Assembly (NCBI RefSeq): GCF_000720135.1
Contig: NZ_JOIU01000012.1
Coordinates: 248,001 to 312,000, forward strand
Direction: 5' to 3'
Origin: Streptomyces sp. NRRL S-1022
GTDB taxonomy: Bacteria; Actinomycetota; Actinomycetes; Streptomycetales; Streptomycetaceae
Length of the DNA: 64,000 bases
Made by a program: the position numbers and the translations under genes. The notes beneath the pieces are model-generated. The model was not told where the DNA came from, did not search any database, and saw only the letters and a program-made list of their open reading frames with translations. Every line of letters starts with the position of its first letter. Position 1 is the first letter of the stretch. Positions 45,530 through 55,063 of the stretch are shown here, piece by piece.

Positions 45530-46375
45530 TCAGAGCAGGGCGGCCTTGGGGCCGTCAGGCTCCTCCAGGCGCTTCTGGAGCACCGCGCGGGACAGCTCGG
45601 AGGCCTCCTGCTCGGTGAGCCGGCGGAAACCGTCCTCGGTGATCACGGTGATGATCGGGTAGATCCGGCGGGCGACATCGGGACCGCCGGTCGCCGAGTC
45701 GTCGTCGGCCGCGTCGTAGAGGGCCTGCACCACGAGCGTGGTGGCCTGCTCCTCGGTCAGGTCGTCCCGGTAGAGCTTCTTCATCGCACCGCGCGCGAAG
45801 ATCGAGCCGGAGCCCGTCGCCGCGAAGTTGTGCTCCTCGGAGCGGCCGCCCGTGACGTCGTACGAGAAGATGCGGCCCTTCTCGCGGTCCAGGTCGTACC
45901 CCGCGAAGAGGGGCACCACGGCCAGGCCCTGCATGGCCATGCCGAGGTTGGAACGGATCATGGTCGACAGCCGGTTCGCCTTGCCCTCCAGGGACAGCTG
46001 CGCGCCCTCGACCTTCTCGAAGTGCTCCAGCTCCAGCTGGAAGAGCTTGACCATCTCGACGGCCAGGCCGGCGGTGCCGGCGATGCCCACGGCCGAGTAC
46101 TCGTCGGCCGGGAAGACCTTCTCGATGTCCCGCTGGGCGATCATGTTGCCCATCGTCGCCCGCCGGTCGCCGGCGAGCACCACGCCGCCGGGGAACGTCA
46201 CGCCCACGATGGTCGTGCCGTGCGGCGCCTCCAGCACGCCCTGGACGGGCGGCAGCTGCCGGTTGCCGGGCAGCAGCTCCGGCTGGTGCTCGGCGAGGAA
46301 GTCCATGAACGAAGAGGATCCTGGCGTCAGGAAGGCAGCTGGTAGACGCCCGGTGCTACGAGTGTTGGCTTCCAC
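45530..46375 (-). CDS. prcB: 20S proteasome beta subunit
   Basis: 281 aa precursor. A propeptide of 53 residues ends LEAPHG; the mature N-terminal nucleophile is Thr54 ([20 protein letters not shown]). Lys in GDRR-type surroundings and [18 protein letters not shown] follow. GTG 46375 (encoding [16 protein letters not shown]) has GGAAGG 7 nt upstream and matches Streptomyces PrcB. Its first 49 bp overlap the 3' end of the HNH-type gene upstream, in another frame. Confidence 0.97.
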   Translation of the reverse strand: MEANTRSTGRLPAAFLTPGSSSFMDFLAEHQPELLPGNRQLPPVQGVLEAPHGTTIVGVTFPGGVVLAGDRRATMGNMIAQRDIEKVFPADEYSAVGIAGTAGLAVEMVKLFQLELEHFEKVEGAQLSLEGKANRLSTMIRSNLGMAMQGLAVVPLFAGYDLDREKGRIFSYDVTGGRSEEHNFAATGSGSIFARGAMKKLYRDDLTEEQATTLVVQALYDAADDDSATGGPDVARRIYPIITVITEDGFRRLTEQEASELSRAVLQKRLEEPDGPKAALL

Positions 46376-46920
46376 AGGTTTCCTTCCAGATAAGCAACAG
46401 CGCGACGGCCGACGTCGGGATCGTCCCGCAACTTGCCGATGGCCGAATTGCAGTTGAAGCACAGTACGCCACGGACCCTACCCGTCTTGTGGCAGTGATC
46501 CACATGCGCGGGCGGGGCGGCCAGGCAGATCGCGCAGAGCCCGTGCTGGGAGGCGATCAGCGCGTCGTGCTCGGCTTCGGTGAGGCCGTAGTTGCGCTTG
46601 AGGTGGTGCTGCCGGCCTTTCACCGCCTTGCACGCCTTGCACAGTGTCGCCAGACCGTCCGGGGCACTGCTGTTCCGAGTCCACTCACCATGCGGCTTGA
46701 TCTCGCCGCAGGTGCGGCAGTACTTGTGTCCCTCGGGCGCCTGGACCCTTGGACGGACGTTGAGGCCCTTCGCCAGCTGCCGCTGCTGGTGGTAGGCAGC
46801 CGCGCACTCCCGGCAATAGGCCTGCAGGCCGTCCCGCATGGACTTGTTCTTCGCGAATGCTGCTCGCGGCTTGTGTTCCTTGCACCGCGAGCAGCGCTTC
46901 GCGCTGGCTTCGCTTGCCAA
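46327..46920 (-). CDS. HNH/endonuclease VII-like protein inside the proteasome operon
   Basis: 197 aa. Two tandem copies of CxxC-x22-CxxC (C10/C13/C36/C39 and C68/C71/C94/C97), each with a DGL before the second pair, are an internal duplication. A recombination endonuclease VII domain follows: C129/C132, the His-rich active site [20 protein letters not shown] (D141, H142, H144, C154, C157), then IGKLRDDP. All expected metal and catalytic residues are present. The start is TTG 46920 behind GGGGGG. It lies 32 bp after pup and overlaps prcB by 49 bp, so it is part of the operon. The codons look less GC-biased than in its neighbours. A direct role in protein degradation is not known. Confidence 0.88.
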   Translation of the reverse strand: MASEASAKRCSRCKEHKPRAAFAKNKSMRDGLQAYCRECAAAYHQQRQLAKGLNVRPRVQAPEGHKYCRTCGEIKPHGEWTRNSSAPDGLATLCKACKAVKGRQHHLKRNYGLTEAEHDALIASQHGLCAICLAAPPAHVDHCHKTGRVRGVLCFNCNSAIGKLRDDPDVGRRAVAYLEGNLWKPTLVAPGVYQLPS

Positions 46921-46952
46921 CTCAGACCCCCCGGCGACCTTCGATCCGAAGG

Positions 46953-47171
46953 CTACTCGCCGCCCTTCTGAACGAAGCTTCGAACGAAGTCCTCTGCATT
47001 CTCCTCCAGGACATCGTCGATCTCGTCCAGCACCGAGTCCACGTCGTCGCTCAGCTTCTCGTGCCGCTCCTTGAGGTCCTCCGAGGCCTGCGCGTCCTGC
47101 GCCTGCTCCTCGACCTCTTCCGTGGACCGGGTGGCCTTCTGCTGGCCGCCGCCGGTGTCCTTGGTCGCCAT
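46953..47171 (-). CDS. pup: Prokaryotic ubiquitin-like protein Pup
   Basis: 72 aa, disordered and acidic. It starts MATKDTGGGQQKATRSTEEV, has a coiled-coil region binding ARC (LKERHEKLSDDVDSVLDEID) and ends VQKGGE. The C-terminal residue is already Glu, so no deamidation by Dop is needed before PafA uses it. GAGGGTT precedes ATG 47171. Confidence 0.97.
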   Translation of the reverse strand: MATKDTGGGQQKATRSTEEVEEQAQDAQASEDLKERHEKLSDDVDSVLDEIDDVLEENAEDFVRSFVQKGGE

Positions 47172-47343
47172 AACCCTCACCCCGCTCAGTTCGCCTGCCG
47201 ATCGGTGATGATCAGACCCTATAGTCCGGGTCCGACATCGGCCCCGCAGTTTCCACAACATGCGGGGGCCACCTGGATGATTCCCGGGCGGTGGGGTTTC
47301 CACCCCGGCCGCCGGGGTCGGAACGAGTACCCGCTGATCGCGC

Positions 47344-48855
47344 TCAGCTCCCGGACAGCACCCTGACCAGGTCTTCCGCGGTACGACAGCGGTCCAGCAG
47401 CTCCTTGACGTGATTTCGCGTTCCGCGTAGCGGCTCCAGGGTTGGAACGCGCTGGAGGGAGTCGCGGCCGGGCAGGTCGAAGATGACCGAGTCCCAGCTC
47501 GCGGCGGCGACGTCGTCCGCGTACTGCTCCAGGCAGCGTCCGCGGAAGTACGCGCGCGTGTCCTCCGGCGGCTTCGTACGTGCCCGGTCGACCTCGGTCT
47601 CGTCCAGCAGCCGCTTGATGCGCCCGCGGGCCGCCAGGCGGTTGTAGAGGCCCTTCTCGGCGCGTACGTCGGCGTACTGGAGGTCGACGAGGTGCAGCCG
47701 GGCCGCGTCCCAGTCGAGGCCGTCGCGCCGGCGGTAGCCCTCCATCAGCTCCCGCTTGGCGACCCAGTCCAGCTCGCCGGCCAGGCTCATCGGGTCGTTC
47801 TCCAGCCGGGTGAGGGTGTCCTCCCAGCGGCTGAGCACGTCCTTTGTCTGGTCGTCGGCGTCGGCGCCGAAGCGCTCCTCGACGTACTTGCGGGCCAGCT
47901 CGAAGTACTCCATCTGCAACTGGACCGCGGTGAGTGTGCGCCCGCTGCGCAGGGTGACCAGGCGCTTGAGGGAGGGGTCGTGCGAGACCTGGTGCAGGGT
48001 GCGCACGGGCTGGTCGACGGCGAGGTCCACGGCGATGAAGCCGTCCTCGATCATGGACAGCACCAGGGCGGTCGTACCCAGCTTGAGGTAGGTGGAGATC
48101 TCCGAGAGGTTGGCGTCGCCGATGATCACGTGCAGCCGGCGGTACTTCTCGGCGTCCGCGTGCGGCTCGTCGCGGGTGTTGATGATCGGGCGCTTGAGCG
48201 TGGTCTCCAGGCCGACCTCGACCTCGAAGTAGTCCGCGCGCTGGCTGAGCTGGAAGCCGTGTTCGTGCCCGTCCTGGCCGATGCCGACGCGGCCCGCTCC
48301 GGCGAAGACCTGGCGGGAGACGAAGAAGGGGGTGAGGTGGCGCACGATGTCCGAGAACGGGGTCTCCCGCTTCATCAGGTAGTTCTCGTGCGTGCCGTAG
48401 GAGGCGCCCTTGTTGTCGGTGTTGTTCTTGTAGAGGTGGATCGGCTGGGCGCCGGGCAGCTGCGCCGCCCGCTCGGCGGCCTCGGCCATGATCCGCTCGC
48501 CGGCCTTGTCCCACAGGACGGCGTCACGGGGGTTGGTGACCTCGGGGGCGCTGTATTCGGGGTGGGCGTGGTCGACGTACAGGCGGGCACCGTTGGTGAG
48601 GATCACATTGGCCAGGCCGATGTCCTCGTCGGTGAGCTGGCTGGCGTCGGCGGCCTCCCGGGCGAGGTCGAAGCCTCGCGCGTCCCGCAGCGGATTCTCC
48701 TCCTCGAAGTCCCAGCGGGCCCGGCGGGCCCGGTGCATCGCCGCCGCGTAGGCGTTGACGATCTGGGACGAGGTGAGCATGGCATTGGCGTTCGGGTGGC
48801 CGGGGACGGAGATCCCGTACTCCGTCTCGATGCCCATTACTCGCCGTACGGTCAT
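47344..48855 (-). CDS. dop: Depupylase/deamidase Dop
   Basis: 503 aa PafA paralogue. It has [40 protein letters not shown] (Dop-loop region, residues about 40-80, absent from PafA), [20 protein letters not shown] and [20 protein letters not shown]. Since Pup here ends in Glu, depupylation is likely its main task. AAGGAGGGCCGC precedes ATG 48855. Confidence 0.96.
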   Translation of the reverse strand: MTVRRVMGIETEYGISVPGHPNANAMLTSSQIVNAYAAAMHRARRARWDFEEENPLRDARGFDLAREAADASQLTDEDIGLANVILTNGARLYVDHAHPEYSAPEVTNPRDAVLWDKAGERIMAEAAERAAQLPGAQPIHLYKNNTDNKGASYGTHENYLMKRETPFSDIVRHLTPFFVSRQVFAGAGRVGIGQDGHEHGFQLSQRADYFEVEVGLETTLKRPIINTRDEPHADAEKYRRLHVIIGDANLSEISTYLKLGTTALVLSMIEDGFIAVDLAVDQPVRTLHQVSHDPSLKRLVTLRSGRTLTAVQLQMEYFELARKYVEERFGADADDQTKDVLSRWEDTLTRLENDPMSLAGELDWVAKRELMEGYRRRDGLDWDAARLHLVDLQYADVRAEKGLYNRLAARGRIKRLLDETEVDRARTKPPEDTRAYFRGRCLEQYADDVAAASWDSVIFDLPGRDSLQRVPTLEPLRGTRNHVKELLDRCRTAEDLVRVLSGS

Positions 48856-49045
48856 GCGGCCCTCCTTGCCCGGCGGCACCCTCGGTCGTGGGCGCCGCTC
48901 AAGTACCGCCGGCGCTTCGGTGCGTGTGCGGTGCCCGTCCCCGCACGGCGCGACTCGGCGGCAGGAACGAGCCTAGAACGCCTTTGCGCTGGTGGGGAGA
49001 TCATTTGCGTCATTGACTGCTCCGGTCGTGGCCCGAAAAACAGTC

Positions 49046-49078
49046 GGCTGCCGGTACCCGCCGAGGGCACCCGCAGCC
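49046..49078 (-). terminator. Intrinsic terminator after arc
   Basis: Arms GGCTGCCGGTACCC (49046-49059) and GGGCACCCGCAGCC (49065-49078) pair over 12 of 14 positions. On the minus strand a GACTGTTTTT tract follows at once. It lies 10 bp after the arc stop. Confidence 0.8.
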
Positions 49079-49087
49079 GCCCTGCCG

Positions 49088-50854
49088 TTACAGGTACTGA
49101 CCGGTGTTCGCCACCGTGTCGATGGAGCGTCCGGTGTCCGCGCCCTGCTTTCCGGTGATGAGGGTGCGGATGTAGACGATCCGCTCGCCCTTCTTTCCGG
49201 AGATCCGGGCCCAGTCGTCCGGGTTCGTGGTGTTGGGCAGGTCCTCGTTCTCCTTGAACTCGTCCACGCAGGCCTGGAGGAGGTGGGAGACGCGGAGGCC
49301 CTTCTGGGTCTTCTCCAGGAAGTCCTTGATCGCCATCTTCTTGGCGCGGCCCACGATGTTCTCGATCATGGCGCCGGAGTTGAAGTCCTTGAAGTAGAGG
49401 ACTTCCTTGTCGCCGTTGGCGTAGGTGACCTCCAGGAAGCGGTTCTCCTCGGACTCGGCGTACATGTGCTCGACCGCGGTCTGGATCATGCCCTGGACCG
49501 TGGCGCTCTTGTCGCCGCCGTGTTCCGTGAGGTCGTCCGCGTGCAGCGGCAGACGCTCGGTGAGGTACTTGCCGAAGATGTCCTTCGCCGCCTCGGCGTC
49601 CGGACGCTCGATCTTGATCTTCACGTCGAGCCGGCCGGGGCGCAGGATGGCGGGGTCGATCATGTCCTCGCGGTTGGAGGCGCCGATCACGACCACGTTC
49701 TGCAGGCCCTCCACGCCGTCGATCTCGGCGAGCAGCTGCGGGACGATGGTGTTCTCCACGTCCGAGCTGACACCGGAGCCACGGGTGCGGAAGAGGGACT
49801 CCATCTCGTCGAAGAAGACGATCACGGGGGTGCCTTCGCTGGCCTTCTCACGCGCACGCTGGAAGACCAGGCGGATCTGCCGCTCGGTCTCGCCGACGTA
49901 CTTGTTGAGCAGCTCGGGGCCCTTGATGTTCAGGAAGAAGCTCTTGCCGGCGGCCTGGCCGGTGACTTCGGCGACCTTCTTGGCCAGCGAGTTCGCGACG
50001 GCCTTGGCGATGAGCGTCTTGCCGCAGCCGGGCGGGCCGTAGAGCAGGACGCCCTTGGGCGGGCGCAGCTCGTGCTCCTTGAACAGGTCCGGGTAGAGGT
50101 ACGGCAGCTCCACCGCGTCCCGGATGGCCTCGATCTGGTTGCCGAGGCCGCCGATCTGCTCGTAGCCGATGTCGGGGACCTCTTCGAGGACCAGTTCCTC
50201 GACCTCGCTCTTGGGCACGACCTCGTAGACGTAGCCGGAGCGGGGCTCCAGCAGGAGGGCGTCGCCGGGGCGGATGGTGACGTCCAGCAGCGGCTCGGCG
50301 AGCCGTACCACCCGCTCCTCGTCGGTGTGCCCGAGCACGAGGGCGCGCTCGCCGTCCTCCAGGATCTCCTTGAGGGTGACGATGTCGCCGACGCTCTCGT
50401 ATTCCATGGCCTCGACCACGTTGAGCGCCTCGTTGAGCATGACCTCCTGGCCGCGCCGCAGGTCGTCGAGCTCGACGCTGGGGCTGACGTTCACCCGGAG
50501 CTTGCGGCCCCCGGTGAAGATGTCGGCGGTGCCGTCCTCGTTCGCCTGCAGGAAGACACCGAAGCCGGCCGGCGGCTGAGCGAGCCGGTCGACCTCCTCC
50601 TTGAGGGCCACGATCTGGTCGCGGGCCTCGCGGAGGGTGTTGGCCAGTCGTTCGTTCTGGGCGGACACGCCGGCCAGGTTGGTCTGCAGCTCGACGATCC
50701 GCTCTTCGAGAATCCTCGTGTGGCGCGGAGAGTCGGCGAGCTTGCGGCGCAGGACGGCGATCTCCTGCTCAAGGTAGGCGATCTGCCCGGCCGGGTCTTC
50801 GGACCCTCGTCCCGGGCGGATGCCGCGGTTCATGTCGTCGTCGTGGGCTGCCAC
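49088..50854 (-). CDS. arc: Proteasome-associated AAA ATPase ARC/Mpa
   Basis: 588 aa. An N-terminal coiled coil that grips Pup (about 25-80, [20 protein letters not shown]) is followed by two OB domains, Walker [21 protein letters not shown], Walker [19 protein letters not shown] and the second region of homology [16 protein letters not shown]. The C-terminus is GQYL, with the penultimate Tyr that docks into the 20S ring. GGAGGAGGTGAGGACC precedes GTG 50854. It has its own promoter region upstream and a U-tract terminator behind, so it is transcribed apart from dop-pup-prcBA. Confidence 0.97.
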   Translation of the reverse strand: MAAHDDDMNRGIRPGRGSEDPAGQIAYLEQEIAVLRRKLADSPRHTRILEERIVELQTNLAGVSAQNERLANTLREARDQIVALKEEVDRLAQPPAGFGVFLQANEDGTADIFTGGRKLRVNVSPSVELDDLRRGQEVMLNEALNVVEAMEYESVGDIVTLKEILEDGERALVLGHTDEERVVRLAEPLLDVTIRPGDALLLEPRSGYVYEVVPKSEVEELVLEEVPDIGYEQIGGLGNQIEAIRDAVELPYLYPDLFKEHELRPPKGVLLYGPPGCGKTLIAKAVANSLAKKVAEVTGQAAGKSFFLNIKGPELLNKYVGETERQIRLVFQRAREKASEGTPVIVFFDEMESLFRTRGSGVSSDVENTIVPQLLAEIDGVEGLQNVVVIGASNREDMIDPAILRPGRLDVKIKIERPDAEAAKDIFGKYLTERLPLHADDLTEHGGDKSATVQGMIQTAVEHMYAESEENRFLEVTYANGDKEVLYFKDFNSGAMIENIVGRAKKMAIKDFLEKTQKGLRVSHLLQACVDEFKENEDLPNTTNPDDWARISGKKGERIVYIRTLITGKQGADTGRSIDTVANTGQYL

Positions 50855-51374
50855 GGTCCTCACCTCCTCCAAGGGGAGCTGGACGCTTCCAGACCCTACC
50901 TGGGTGGGTGTCGATTGAAACCCCTAGATCACAAAGACTGTCAAGGTGTGTCGTCGGTCACCCGGTGCACACTCCCTCGCACGGAGGGGATACCCACTCA
51001 ACGTGAGGGGAAAGCCGCTTGTTCCATGCTTGGCGCGGTCGAATCCCTCCGCTACGGGCCGGAGTTGTCCGCTGGTGGCCGATCGGCCGGTCCGCGGGCA
51101 GCACACAGGGCGCTCGTACGATCATCACGCAGAGCGACGGCGTCGGTGGGCGTGGTCACCGCCACGGTGGCCTGAAGTGATCGACCTGGCCACCGGGGTG
51201 CCCGTGTCCCGGTCCGGCGCTGGTACCCGAGCGGGCGGGACCGGAAACCCGGAACCGGTGCCACCGGGCCGCGGGGCGGGCGGAGGTAGGGTCGGGGGTG
51301 TCCAACAGCCGCTGGAGCGGACCCGGCTGGCCCTCGCGGCCCCGGGAGCGTCCGGCGAACCGACGGCAGGAGAG
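50855..51374. other. Intergenic region between arc and the ferredoxin gene
   Basis: 520 bp between divergent genes. On the arc side a perfect TTGACA (50944-50939) is present but has no -10 at proper distance; TAGGGT (50899-50894) is nearer arc. On the ferredoxin side TAGGGT stands at 51287-51292. CCCTC-GCACG-GAGGG-like short arms lie near 50975-51000. No coding region with the right codon bias is evident. Confidence 0.45.
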
Positions 51375-51677
51375 ATGACCGTGCAGCAGGAGGCCCCGGG
51401 CGGCGAGGCGCTGGAGGTCTGGATCGACCAGGACCTGTGTACGGGCGACGGGATCTGCGCCCAGTACGCCCCGGAGGTGTTCGAGCTGGACATCGACGGG
51501 CTGGCCTATGTGAAGGGCGCGGACGACGAGCTGCTGCAGGCCCCCGGGGCCACCACGCGGGTGCCGCTGCCGCTGCTGACGGACGTGGTGGACTCGGCGA
51601 AGGAGTGCCCAGGCGAGTGCATCCACGTACGCCGGGTTTCGGACAGGGTCGAGGTGTACGGGCCCGACGCGGAGTGA
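51375..51677 (+). CDS. Ferredoxin, 3Fe-4S type
   Basis: 100 aa. The cluster ligands are in DLCTGDGICAQYAPEVFELD (Cys-x5-Cys) and KECPGECIHVRRV (third Cys before Pro, and a fourth Cys). It resembles the small ferredoxins that feed electrons to P450s and Rieske oxygenases in actinobacteria. GGCAGGAGAG precedes ATG 51375. It is divergent from arc. No reductase or P450 is adjacent; the EXXR-less P450 of the conservon is 23 kb away. Confidence 0.88.
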   Translation: MTVQQEAPGGEALEVWIDQDLCTGDGICAQYAPEVFELDIDGLAYVKGADDELLQAPGATTRVPLPLLTDVVDSAKECPGECIHVRRVSDRVEVYGPDAE

Positions 51678-51684
51678 GCCCGGC

Positions 51685-52266
51685 TCAGACGGCGTGGGCC
51701 CCGGCCGGCGTGGAGCGCAGGAAGGCGCTGCCGTTCCACCGCCATGTGGCCGGGGTCTTCACGTCGGGGCAGCAACTGGGCACGGCGTCCGAGGAGTAAC
51801 CGAGCAGGGTCGCGGAGACGGCCCGCGCGCGGAGCGTGAAGTCGGTGACGGTGAGCCGCTGCCCGGGCTCGACGAGGGTGGCGACGACGCGCGGTCTGCC
51901 GCCGTCCGCGGCGCGGGTGAGGACGTAGACCCCGTCGGGCGGGGTGCCCATGGGGGCGTCGCAGTGCACCACAGCGACGGTTTCCGGTCGGCCGTCGCCG
52001 TCCAGGTCCCCGGTGGCCTTCTTGGCGACCACGGCCTTCACCGGGCCGCACTGCAGCGGGAACCGCACCCCGGCCGGGTCCGGCGGCGCGACGGCCGCCG
52101 CGGCGGACCTGCTTCCGGCGGCGGGGGCGGACTGGGCGGCGGTGGCCGATCCGGGCTGGGCGACGGAGGCGAGGGCCACGACGCCCGCGACGGCCGTGGC
52201 GGTGGCGACCCAGTGGATGGGCCGGGTGTGGGTGTGGGCGAGCTCCGGAACGGCGGATTGCTGCAC
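51685..52266 (-). CDS. Probable exported protein with FG-GAP-like calcium motif
   Basis: 193 aa. A signal-anchor or signal peptide is present (VATATAVAGVVALASVAQPG) with an Ala-rich cleavage region. The mature part has DLDGDGRPETVAVVHC, an EF-hand-like DxDGDG loop seen in FG-GAP/VCBS proteins, and a second segment with two adjacent Cys (SCCPDVKTPATWRWNGSAFL). GTG 52266 has AGGAG at 9 nt; ATG 52311 has none. The function is unknown. Its 3' end is 7 bp from the ferredoxin stop (converging). Confidence 0.65.
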   Translation of the reverse strand: MQQSAVPELAHTHTRPIHWVATATAVAGVVALASVAQPGSATAAQSAPAAGSRSAAAAVAPPDPAGVRFPLQCGPVKAVVAKKATGDLDGDGRPETVAVVHCDAPMGTPPDGVYVLTRAADGGRPRVVATLVEPGQRLTVTDFTLRARAVSATLLGYSSDAVPSCCPDVKTPATWRWNGSAFLRSTPAGAHAV

Positions 52267-52406
52267 GCGGAGTGTCTCCTGTGAGGGCTGTGCCGGTGGG
52301 ATGGCCTGCATGGTGCCACACGTCACAGTGCGGGGGAACCGCGGGGTCGGGCTTGTGCAACGGGCGGTGTGCCCGCGCGTGGGAGGCGCCGGTGCCGGTG
52401 CCGGGT

Positions 52407-52475
52407 CAACGTCAGGGCGCCGTGACCGAGTTCCCTCCGGTCGGTGGGGAACTGGGCCACGGCGCCCTGACGTTG
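52407..52475 (-). terminator. Long two-part stem-loop after trmI
   Basis: An 18-bp perfect outer stem (52407-52424 and 52458-52475, starting CAACGTCAGGGCG) encloses an inner AGTTCCC/GGGAACT stem. It is 17 bp downstream of the trmI stop. It is unusually long for a terminator. Confidence 0.8.
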
Positions 52476-52491
52476 TACGCGCGCGTGCCGG

Positions 52492-53394
52492 TCAGCGGCC
52501 GGCGCCGCCGTCGGCGTTGGGTCCGGCGTAGTCCTCGCCGTAGGCGCCCTTGGCGGGGCGGCGGCGGCGCATGGGCGGCTCGACGCCGTCCGCGAGGCGG
52601 CGGGCGGTGAGCAGGAAGCCGGTGTGGCCGATCATCCGGTGGTCCGGGCGGACGGCCAGGCCCTCGATGTGCCAGTTGCGGATCATGGTCTCCCAGGCGG
52701 TCGGCTCGTTGAAGCAGCCGATCTCCCGGATGGACTCCACGGTCCGGGCGAGCTGGGTGGTGGTGGCCACGTAGCAGCACAGGATGCCGCCGGGGACGAG
52801 CGCCTTGGAGACGGCCTCCAGGCACTCCCAGGGGGCGAGCATGTCGAGGATGACGCGGTCGACGTCGGTGTCGGACAGGTTGTCCTGGAGGTCTCCGACG
52901 GTGAGCTGCCAGGCGGGGTGCGGGCCGCCGAAGTAGCGCTCCACGTTCTGCCGGGCGATGTCGGCGAAGTCCTCGCGGCGCTCGTAGGAGTGCAGCATGC
53001 CCTGGTCGCCGATGGCCCGCAGCAGGAAGCTGCTGAGCGAGCCGGAGCCGACGCCGGCCTCCACGACGCGGGCGCCGGGGAAGATGTCGGCGAAGGCGAG
53101 GATCTGGCCCGCGTCCTTCGGGTAGACGACGGCGGCCCCGCGGGGCATGGACAGGACGTAGTCGGGGAGCAGGGGGCGCAGCGCGAGGTAGGCGACGTTG
53201 CCGGTGGTGCGGACAACGCTGCCCTCGGGAGCGCCGATCAGTTCGTCGTGCGGGAAGGAGCCCTTGTGGGTGTGGAAGTTCTTCCCTGCTTCGAGCGTGA
53301 ACGTGTAGTGGCGGCCCTTGGGGTCGGTCAGCTGTACCTGGTCCCCGACCTTGAAGGGCCCGCGCCTGCGGGCGGCACCGGTCGGTTCGGACAT
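52492..53394 (-). CDS. trmI: tRNA (adenine-58-N1)-methyltransferase TrmI
   Basis: 300 aa. The N-terminal beta domain (KVGDQVQLTDPKGRHYTFTL, then LEAGKNFHTHKGSFPHDELI) is followed by a Rossmann methyltransferase: SAM motif RVVEAGVGSGSLSSFLL, LHSYERREDFADIARQNVER and the catalytic VDRVILDMLAPWECL. It makes m1A58 in the T loop. ATG 53394. It lies 44 bp after the site-2 protease gene on the same strand. In many actinobacteria this gene lies near arc, as here. Confidence 0.94.
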   Translation of the reverse strand: MSEPTGAARRRGPFKVGDQVQLTDPKGRHYTFTLEAGKNFHTHKGSFPHDELIGAPEGSVVRTTGNVAYLALRPLLPDYVLSMPRGAAVVYPKDAGQILAFADIFPGARVVEAGVGSGSLSSFLLRAIGDQGMLHSYERREDFADIARQNVERYFGGPHPAWQLTVGDLQDNLSDTDVDRVILDMLAPWECLEAVSKALVPGGILCCYVATTTQLARTVESIREIGCFNEPTAWETMIRNWHIEGLAVRPDHRMIGHTGFLLTARRLADGVEPPMRRRRPAKGAYGEDYAGPNADGGAGR

Positions 53395-53438
53395 GTGACC
53401 AGCGTACCGGTCCCGGTGAGGGGTGCCGACCACGGTGG

Positions 53439-54884
53439 CTAGGCGGTGGGCCTGGCCATGGCCCTGACGAAGGCCCGTTCGACGTCCGCCGCCGACAGGA
53501 CGCCGTAGATCTCGCCGCTCTCCTCGACCACCAGGTACTCGGTGGCGGGGGTGGCGCGCAGGACGTCCAGGAGTTCCTCTCCGGCCAGCTCGGCGGAGAC
53601 CCGCATGCCGTCGGTCAGCTCCTGGGCGAGGCCGCTGACGGCCACCCAGGGGCGGCGGTGCTCGGGTACGCCGACGATGGCGGCCTCGCGGACGAGCGAG
53701 AGCGGGTGGCCGTCGGCGTCCACCACGACCAGGGCGCGGGCGCCGGCGGCGTTGGCGCGGCGCAGCGCCTCGGAGAGCGGGGTGTCGTTCTCGACGGGTA
53801 CGGCCCGCCGGGTGAGGGTGCGGGCGCGCAGCTCGGGAAGGTGTTCGCGCAGCCGGGCCATGCGCAGGCTGTTGCCTGCGCCGGTCCAGATGATCGCGGC
53901 CAGGATGGCGGCGAGCAGGGCGTCGGTGACGGTGTCCATGCCGCCCACGTCCTCGCCGCTGCCGCCGAGGGCGCCGGACTGGTTGAGCAGCGGGAGGCCG
54001 ATCAGGACGGCGACGGCGAGGGCGCGGCCGACCCAGGCGGCGGCGACCGTGCCGGTCATCGGCCTGCCGCTGATCTTCCAGACGACGGCGCGGAGCATGC
54101 GGCCGCCGTCCAGGGGGAGGCCGGGCAGGAGGTTGAAGATCGCCACGATGAGGTTGGAGATCATCAGGCCGGCCAGCAGGACGCCGGGGACGGTGCCGGG
54201 CTGCACCGGTTTCATGGCCAGGTAGAACAGGCCGGCCAGCACGAGGGAGAGCAGCGGGCCGACGAAGGCCAGCACGAACTCCCGGCCGGGGGTCTCGGCC
54301 TCTTTCTCGATCTCCGAGACGCCGCCGAAGAACTGCAGCTGGATACGGCGGACCGGGAGCTTGAAGCGGATCGCGGCGACCGTGTGGGCCAGCTCGTGGA
54401 CCAGGACGGAGGCGTAGAAGGCGACCGCGAAGAAGAGGGAGACCAGGTAGCGGGCGGCGCCCAGCTCGGGCAGCACGCGGTCGAGCTGTCCGCCGAAGAC
54501 CCAGGTGATCAGGGCGGCGACGAGGAACCAGCTCGGGGCGACGTAGACGGGTACGCCGAAGGGGCGGCCCATGAGGATGCCGCCGCCGGGTTCCTTCGGC
54601 CGGGGCTCGGGCGGGTCGCCCTTGGCGATGCCGGAGTGGGCGAGGGAGCGGTGTTCGGGGGCGGGGTGTTCGGGGCCGGCCGGTTCGCCGGGGCCGGGCG
54701 TGCTGTCGCTGTCCGGGCCGTCGCCGCGGTCCTTCCCGGTGTCGTCCGCTCGGGGCGCGGGGGTGTCGGGCTCGGGGCCGGAGGGGTCGGTGGGTCCGGT
54801 CGCCGGGGCCGTAGGGTCAGCGGAGTGCTCGGCCGGCTCGTCGTTGCCGGACCGCGGCTGCCCGCTCCCGCCGCTCACGTCCAC
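53439..54884 (-). CDS. Site-2 protease (M50) with CBS domains
   Basis: 481 aa intramembrane metalloprotease. A disordered Pro/Glu/Asp-rich N-terminus (about 110 aa) comes first. Membrane helices carry the zinc motif HELAH (in ASVLVHELAHTVAAIRFKLP) and the second metal motif LLPGLPLDGGRMLRA. The C-terminal half has two CBS-like segments (VENDTPLSEALRRANAAGAR, ATEYLVVEESGEIYGVLSAA), which may sense adenylates. GTG 54884 with GAGGGGACACC. The natural substrate (perhaps an anti-sigma factor) is not identifiable. Confidence 0.92.
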   Translation of the reverse strand: MDVSGGSGQPRSGNDEPAEHSADPTAPATGPTDPSGPEPDTPAPRADDTGKDRGDGPDSDSTPGPGEPAGPEHPAPEHRSLAHSGIAKGDPPEPRPKEPGGGILMGRPFGVPVYVAPSWFLVAALITWVFGGQLDRVLPELGAARYLVSLFFAVAFYASVLVHELAHTVAAIRFKLPVRRIQLQFFGGVSEIEKEAETPGREFVLAFVGPLLSLVLAGLFYLAMKPVQPGTVPGVLLAGLMISNLIVAIFNLLPGLPLDGGRMLRAVVWKISGRPMTGTVAAAWVGRALAVAVLIGLPLLNQSGALGGSGEDVGGMDTVTDALLAAILAAIIWTGAGNSLRMARLREHLPELRARTLTRRAVPVENDTPLSEALRRANAAGARALVVVDADGHPLSLVREAAIVGVPEHRRPWVAVSGLAQELTDGMRVSAELAGEELLDVLRATPATEYLVVEESGEIYGVLSAADVERAFVRAMARPTA

Positions 54885-55063
54885 GGTGTCCCCTCGTTCG
54901 AAGCGTCTTCCGCACCTACCGGACGGAAGGGGTCTCTGCTCGATGGTATGCGGCCGTGGTGGCACGTTTCGCCCCGGCACCCCTTGTGTTTGCCCCGGGG
55001 TCGCGCGGTCGACGCGGGCGGCAGGCGGCTCACTGTCGGTGGCGGGCCGTAAGGTCTGTGGAC

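Noticed and set aside
50939..50944. Perfect TTGACA upstream of arc
   Set aside because: The nearest TAGGGG is only 12 bp away and no -10 is at 16-19 bp, so I did not call a promoter.
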